Below are positions 6,001 to 7,903 of a DNA stretch of 7,903 nucleotides, in pieces. Made by a program: the position numbers and the translations under genes. This DNA is from CANLWN01 sp039815505 (GTDB taxonomy: Bacteria > Bacteroidota > Bacteroidia > Flavobacteriales > Flavobacteriaceae). The stretch covers positions 1-7,903 of the forward strand of contig JBCBZE010000156.1 of NCBI GenBank assembly GCA_039815505.1, in the 5' to 3' direction. Below the pieces are notes generated by a model. It searched no databases, had not been told where the DNA came from, and was given only the letters and a program-made list of their open reading frames with translations. Every line of letters begins with the position of its first letter. The stretch's first letter is position 1.

Positions 6001-6293
6001 TGTTGGATATGGAAAAAGCACTGGGCGGGGATAAGACCAAAGGTGAAATAGGGGAACGCTCGGATCCCACACCGGGAGATGGCGATTTTATAGGTTTGGT
6101 GGCCTTAAAAACAGCTACGTACGGACCTACGGCCAATCATAAAGCTGCTTTGGCCAGGGCCAAACAACAATTGCAAGATATAAAGGCGAATCTAAAGGGA
6201 TTGGTACATACGGTACTTCCAAAAATAGAAAAAGACCTAAAGGCGGCCGGAGCCCCTTGGATAGAGGGCCAAGGTTTGTTGCACGACCAATAG
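3036..6293 (+). CDS. Exported sortilin/BNR-type Asp-box beta-propeller protein (VPS10-like)
   Basis: The ATG at 3036 gives 1085 residues with a signal peptide MWRITKTLTVLFWAMGMVATLNA (1-23). A TTG-initiated extension to 2970 would bury the signal peptide and overlap the promoter, so it was rejected. Residues about 30-735 are a propeller with Asp boxes (S-x-D-x-G-x-T-W type) starting near 73, 127, 178, 236, 286, 332, 516, 588, 644 and 688, plus a degenerate one at 375 (SFDLTKKW). The number suggests two propellers or one ten-bladed sortilin-like propeller. GTQDNG (410-415) and FGTDGG (366-371) resemble conserved turns of the bacterial 'VPS10/BNR repeat' family, often labelled glycosyl hydrolase. 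Similarity to GH74/sialidase folds is structural only, and I cannot identify catalytic acids. Residues about 838-918 form a beta-sandwich-like region (VNTIKGSNKKGFNRVNWKL ... PGDYTVTL); the last 150 residues are helical. No type IX secretion C-terminal domain is evident. It is followed after 51 bp by the methyltransferase gene. Confidence 0.88.
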   Translation: MWRITKTLTVLFWAMGMVATLNAQQLTAETFNGLQFRNIGPALTSGRIADIAIHPENENVWYVAVGSGGVWKTSNAGTTWSPIFDKETSYSIGSITIDPNNSRTIWVGTGENVGGRHVGFGDGVYVSYDAGKTWENKGLKKSEHISKIVVHPQNPNVLWVAAQGPLWSSGDERGLYKSIDGGGTWKKTLGNSQWTGVTDLVIDPKNPDVLYAATWDRHRTVAAYLGGGPGSGLHKSTDGGETWTQLTDGIPKSNLGKIGLAMSPFDSNIIYAAIELDRKKGGVFMSADQGASWKKQSDAVSGGTGPHYYQELYASPHQEGKLYLMSNTVQISDDHGKTFRFMNEKNKHVDSHAMAFKASDPNYVLFGTDGGLYESFDLTKKWRYVSNLPLTQYYKVAVDDASPFYHIYGGTQDNGSHGGPSRTRSEDGIRNADWWITLGADGHQSATEPGNPDITYGEFQQGWLWRIDQTTGETVFIQPQPKAGDPHERFNWDAPILVSPHNPKRLYFASYRVWRSENRGDEWTAISNDLTRNQERIALPIMGQQQSWDNAWDVGAMSVYNTITSLAESPKQEGLIYAGTDDGIIQVTEDSGTSWRKIEVGSIKGVPATAFVNDIRADLFDAGTVYAALDNHKYGDYKPYLIKSTDKGRTWSSMNGDLPKRLLSWRLVQDHVKKDLLFAATEFGIYFTNNGGANWVQLKGGLPTISFRDLTIQRRENDLVAASFGRGFYVLDDIGPIREFKTDMQKSEGTLFKVKPAYWYVEKQGIYGQGDNDYKAKNPPFGAVFTYFLPEKLKSLKETRQAREKEMVKQKSEVRFPGWEALEAETRQDSLHLLLTVRNGQGKIVNTIKGSNKKGFNRVNWKLNYPDKSGESLKPAKGGDNFFGKDLLATPGDYTVTLSKRVDGKITVLSGPEAFKVVPLSKGALKGASYADIETFREEYQAFQQDLSAANSVVAKKLLLVGAMKRAMDKSSNPAEDLSEAIYSARQQLLDMEKALGGDKTKGEIGERSDPTPGDGDFIGLVALKTATYGPTANHKAALARAKQQLQDIKANLKGLVHTVLPKIEKDLKAAGAPWIEGQGLLHDQ

Positions 6294-6316
6294 TTTAAGA
6301 GAACTTTAAGGCAGGT

Positions 6317-6362
6317 GCACGGCCTATTTCTGTATCTTCCATACATGAAGTATAGGCCGTGC
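6317..6362 (+). promoter_or_regulatory. Nested hairpin spanning the methyltransferase start codon
   Basis: The outer stem GCACGGCCTA (6317-6326) / TAGGCCGTGC (6353-6362) is a perfect 10-bp GC-rich inverted repeat followed directly by TTTTAT. Inside it, TGTAT (6331-6335) / ATACA (6341-6345) forms a second 5-bp stem around CTTCC. The ATG at 6345-6347 starts on the last paired base of the inner stem, and the right outer arm is coding sequence (codons 3-6). It could act as a terminator of the upstream gene, as a translational gate on the methyltransferase, or as both. Confidence 0.6.
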
Positions 6363-7007
6363 TTTTATATCGTCGCATTGTTGTTCTTTATATCCGTTGG
6401 TAGGATCCAAGCCCAATACACCGAAAATGATTGGCAGGAGCGCGATGGGTGGATGCAGCTTCACAAACTCTATGAATGGGCGGGATTGGAAACGGGCGAT
6501 ACCGTAGCCGATGTGGGTTGCCATGAAGGCTATCTAAGCCTTCGCTTGGCACAGACCATAGGGACGCAAGGAAAAGTATATGCCGTTGATGTGAGAGAGG
6601 ATCGCTTGGAGACCTTAAAAAGGCATGTGGCGGATAGAGAGTTACAAAATGTTAAAATTGTCCTTGGGGACTATGACAATCCCAAACTGCCCGCTGCGGC
6701 AATGGATATTGTATTTGTCATAGATACCTATCACGAAATGGTCGATTATGAATTAATGCTCTCCCATCTAAAGAATTCCCTTAAACCCGGCGGACGTATC
6801 GTTATTTTGGAAAAACTCAAGGCGCATATGAAAGGGAAACCACGTGAGCGGCAAGTGGAGGCACATACGCTATCCATAAAATATGTAAAAAAAGAGTTAA
6901 AGGATGCCGGTTTGCATCTCAGCAAGGAAGTGAAGGATTTTGGTATATGGAACGGGGAACCCGATAAACGGATGTGGGTGTTGGTCGCTACCAATCCCAC
7001 CTTATAG
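6345..7007 (+). CDS. Class I SAM-dependent methyltransferase with N-terminal signal peptide
   Basis: From ATG 6345 the product has 220 residues. It begins with a signal peptide MKYRPCFYIVALLFFISVGRIQA (1-23, cleavage A|Q). A Rossmann-fold methyltransferase domain follows. Motif I is VADVGCHEGYLS (54-65; Asp56, Gly58, Gly62, with His60 where many families have Gly). The acidic end of strand 2 is VYAVDV (Asp82), and LGDYDNPKLP (107-116) comes after it. The strand-4 motif is DIVFVIDTYHEM (121-132), and post-II is LKPGGRIVILEKL (146-158). A GTG at 6315 would add ten residues in frame before the signal peptide and has AAGG 3 nt upstream; I prefer the ATG but cannot exclude it. The substrate is unknown. 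An exported SAM enzyme is odd, because SAM is made in the cytoplasm. It lies between two other exported-protein genes. Confidence 0.87.
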   Translation: MKYRPCFYIVALLFFISVGRIQAQYTENDWQERDGWMQLHKLYEWAGLETGDTVADVGCHEGYLSLRLAQTIGTQGKVYAVDVREDRLETLKRHVADRELQNVKIVLGDYDNPKLPAAAMDIVFVIDTYHEMVDYELMLSHLKNSLKPGGRIVILEKLKAHMKGKPRERQVEAHTLSIKYVKKELKDAGLHLSKEVKDFGIWNGEPDKRMWVLVATNPTL

Positions 7008-7093
7008 ATATTTTAAGTTTTCTTTACAATAGATATGCTCATCTATATCGTACATTTAAGTATCCCCCTTTTTGCAACTAAAACACCTGTACT

Positions 7094-7501
7094 ATGAAAA
7101 CATTTTTTATCGCCTTCCTGGCGTTCACGATGACCCTTGGTTCCGAGACGGACAAGGAAAGTATTACCACAACACTCAATTACTATATGGAAGGGGCCAT
7201 GAACCGAGATTTTGCCACTTTAAAAGAGGCCTTTCATGAAAATGCGATCATGACAATAGCCGATGAAAAAGAGGGTACCTTTAAACAGGTGAATGCCCGT
7301 GAATTCTTTTCAAAAATGAAACCGGGCAAACCCCTGAAACGGACCAATACGATCGTTAGTATGGATATTGAAGGACACACCGCCATAGCGCGTCTAAAAA
7401 TAGAGGATAATGAAAAGATCTTCCATGATTTTATGACGCTTCAAAAATTTAAGGACCGCTGGTTTATTGTGAACAAAAGTTTTTATCGTGAAGTAAAATA
7501 G
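7094..7501 (+). CDS. NTF2-like small exported protein (lumazine-binding-like/SnoaL superfamily)
   Basis: The 135-residue protein has a short hydrophobic N-terminus MKTFFIAFLAFTMTLGS that looks like a signal peptide (cleavage near 17-18). The rest is an NTF2-like cone fold: helix SITTTLNYYMEGAMNRDFATLKEAF (23-47), FHENAIMTI (47-55), helix VNAREFFSKM (66-75), then the strands TNTIVSMDIEGHTAIARLKIED (84-105) and HDFMTLQKFKDRWFIVNKSFY (111-131). The last pattern (D-F-x-x-L-x-x-x-x-x-x-W-x-I-V-N-K) is typical of the putative lumazine-binding branch of NTF2-like proteins, which is structural rather than proof of ligand. No catalytic residues can be assigned. The ATG at 7094 has no obvious Shine-Dalgarno site. 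The 86-bp gap upstream contains no convincing terminator, so co-transcription with the preceding gene is possible. Confidence 0.78.
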   Translation: MKTFFIAFLAFTMTLGSETDKESITTTLNYYMEGAMNRDFATLKEAFHENAIMTIADEKEGTFKQVNAREFFSKMKPGKPLKRTNTIVSMDIEGHTAIARLKIEDNEKIFHDFMTLQKFKDRWFIVNKSFYREVK

Positions 7502-7503
7502 CA

Positions 7504-7536
7504 TATAGTATGGCACATCATTTGTGCTTTGCTATA
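7504..7536 (+). promoter_or_regulatory. Intergenic hairpin between the NTF2-like and DUF4251 genes
   Basis: The outer stem TATAG / CTATA and the inner stem GCACA / TGTGC enclose the loop TCATT. They are separated by opposing 4-nt segments (TATG against TTTG) that can themselves form one A-U and two G-U pairs. The element starts 3 nt after the TAG stop and is not followed by a T tract, so it is a weak terminator candidate at best. It could be an mRNA-processing or stability element. Confidence 0.5.
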
Positions 7537-7556
7537 CAAACAAAATGCAAGAAATT

Positions 7557-7903
7557 ATGAAAAAGCAAGTACTACTGATGCTTTTGGTATGCATTGGGTT
7601 CCATACGCTGGAAGCACAGACCAAGAGTGAAAAGAGACAATTAAAACTGGAGAAGGACATACAGGCCTATGAACATACCAAACGTATGATAGCCTCCGGG
7701 GACTTTACCTTCTTTGGGGAATGGCTGTTTCCTTTGGGTGGTGGTAGAATTAATTTGATAGGGAACCCCAATCATTTAAAATTTGAGGGCGGAGAGGTCG
7801 ATGGTTACCTACCGTTTTTTGGGGTCATCCATAGGATCGGAGCCTATAACGGGAGGGGCGGTATCGAATTTAAAGGTGAGGCCGAAGATTATGAAGTTAC
7901 GCA
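7557..7903 (+). CDS. DUF4251 domain protein, N-terminal part (3' end outside window)
   Basis: The frame is open to the window end, with 115 complete residues visible from ATG 7557; an in-frame ATG at 7545 would add only MQEI. A signal peptide MKKQVLLMLLVCIGFHTLEA (1-20, A|Q junction) is followed by a charged helix (KSEKRQLKLEKDIQAYEHTKRMIASG). The hallmark sequence of DUF4251 then follows: DFTFFGEWLFPLGGGRINLIGNPNHLKFEGGEVDGYLPFFGVIHRIGAYNGRGGIEFKGEAEDYEV, with the keyed elements RINL, NPNHLK, GYLPFFG and GGIEFKG. DUF4251 proteins are uncharacterised exported Bacteroidota proteins; no function is assigned. It is probably transcribed together with the NTF2-like gene, 55 bp upstream. Confidence 0.85.
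   Translation, partial: MKKQVLLMLLVCIGFHTLEAQTKSEKRQLKLEKDIQAYEHTKRMIASGDFTFFGEWLFPLGGGRINLIGNPNHLKFEGGEVDGYLPFFGVIHRIGAYNGRGGIEFKGEAEDYEVT

Noticed and set aside
6325..6332. TATTTCTG as a -7 element giving a near-leaderless methyltransferase mRNA
   Set aside because: It matches seven of eight positions, but there is no TTG at 17-23 bp upstream; kept only as a possibility when interpreting the hairpin.
7029..7058. ATAGAT-N6-ATCTAT inverted repeat followed by TACATTTA as a possible promoter/operator of the NTF2-like gene
   Set aside because: The arms are short and AT-only in most positions, and no TTG lies at the required distance upstream of TACATTTA. Chance is a sufficient explanation.
7073..7082. 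GCAACTAA-like half-site resembling the ArsR operators
   Set aside because: Only one arm is present and no matching inverted half follows, so it is not a credible third operator.

Overview
The window looks like chromosomal DNA from a marine-type member of the Flavobacteriaceae (Bacteroidota; relatives such as Maribacter, Zobellia or Arenibacter would fit). The reasons are: moderate-to-low GC; A-rich leaders mostly without Shine-Dalgarno sites; promoter elements of the TTG / TAnnTTTG type; signal peptides ending in A|Q; and families typical of that group (sortilin/BNR propeller protein, DUF4251, exported methyltransferase). The genus is an inference only.

Region 1 (1-1056) is a small regulatory module. 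The 3' end of a SRPBCC-fold gene runs rightwards into a leftward pair: an AHSA1-type SRPBCC protein followed by an ArsR-family repressor that overlaps it by 11 bp. The stop codons of the ArsR gene and of the rightward SRPBCC gene abut with no spacer. Upstream of the pair are two near-identical 16-bp imperfect palindromes, 41 bp apart. They sit on the -33 and on the -7/start region of a well-formed Bacteroidota promoter, so the module is very probably autoregulated.

Region 2 (1199-2922) holds two convergent genes sharing one bidirectional terminator (2176-2206). The rightward gene encodes a secreted protein with an acidic EF-hand-like N-terminal half, an Arg/aromatic-rich middle and a very basic tail of five roughly 13-residue repeats. 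The leftward gene encodes an exported glutaredoxin-like CxxC protein.

Region 3 (2836-3035) is a divergent intergenic region. It has a 15-bp perfect direct repeat and a CCCTAT/ATAGGG palindrome lying midway between two candidate promoters.

Region 4 (3036-7903) is a rightward run of four genes with gaps of 51 to 86 bp. They encode a 1085-residue sortilin/BNR Asp-box propeller protein, a SAM methyltransferase with a signal peptide, an NTF2-like small protein and the start of a DUF4251 protein. All four products carry predicted signal peptides, so this looks like an envelope/periplasm group. The methyltransferase start codon lies inside a strong nested hairpin, and a second hairpin separates the last two genes. 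I see no RNA genes, insertion sequences, CRISPR arrays or phage features. The least explained items are the operator pair, the hairpin on the methyltransferase start and the basic-repeat secreted protein.
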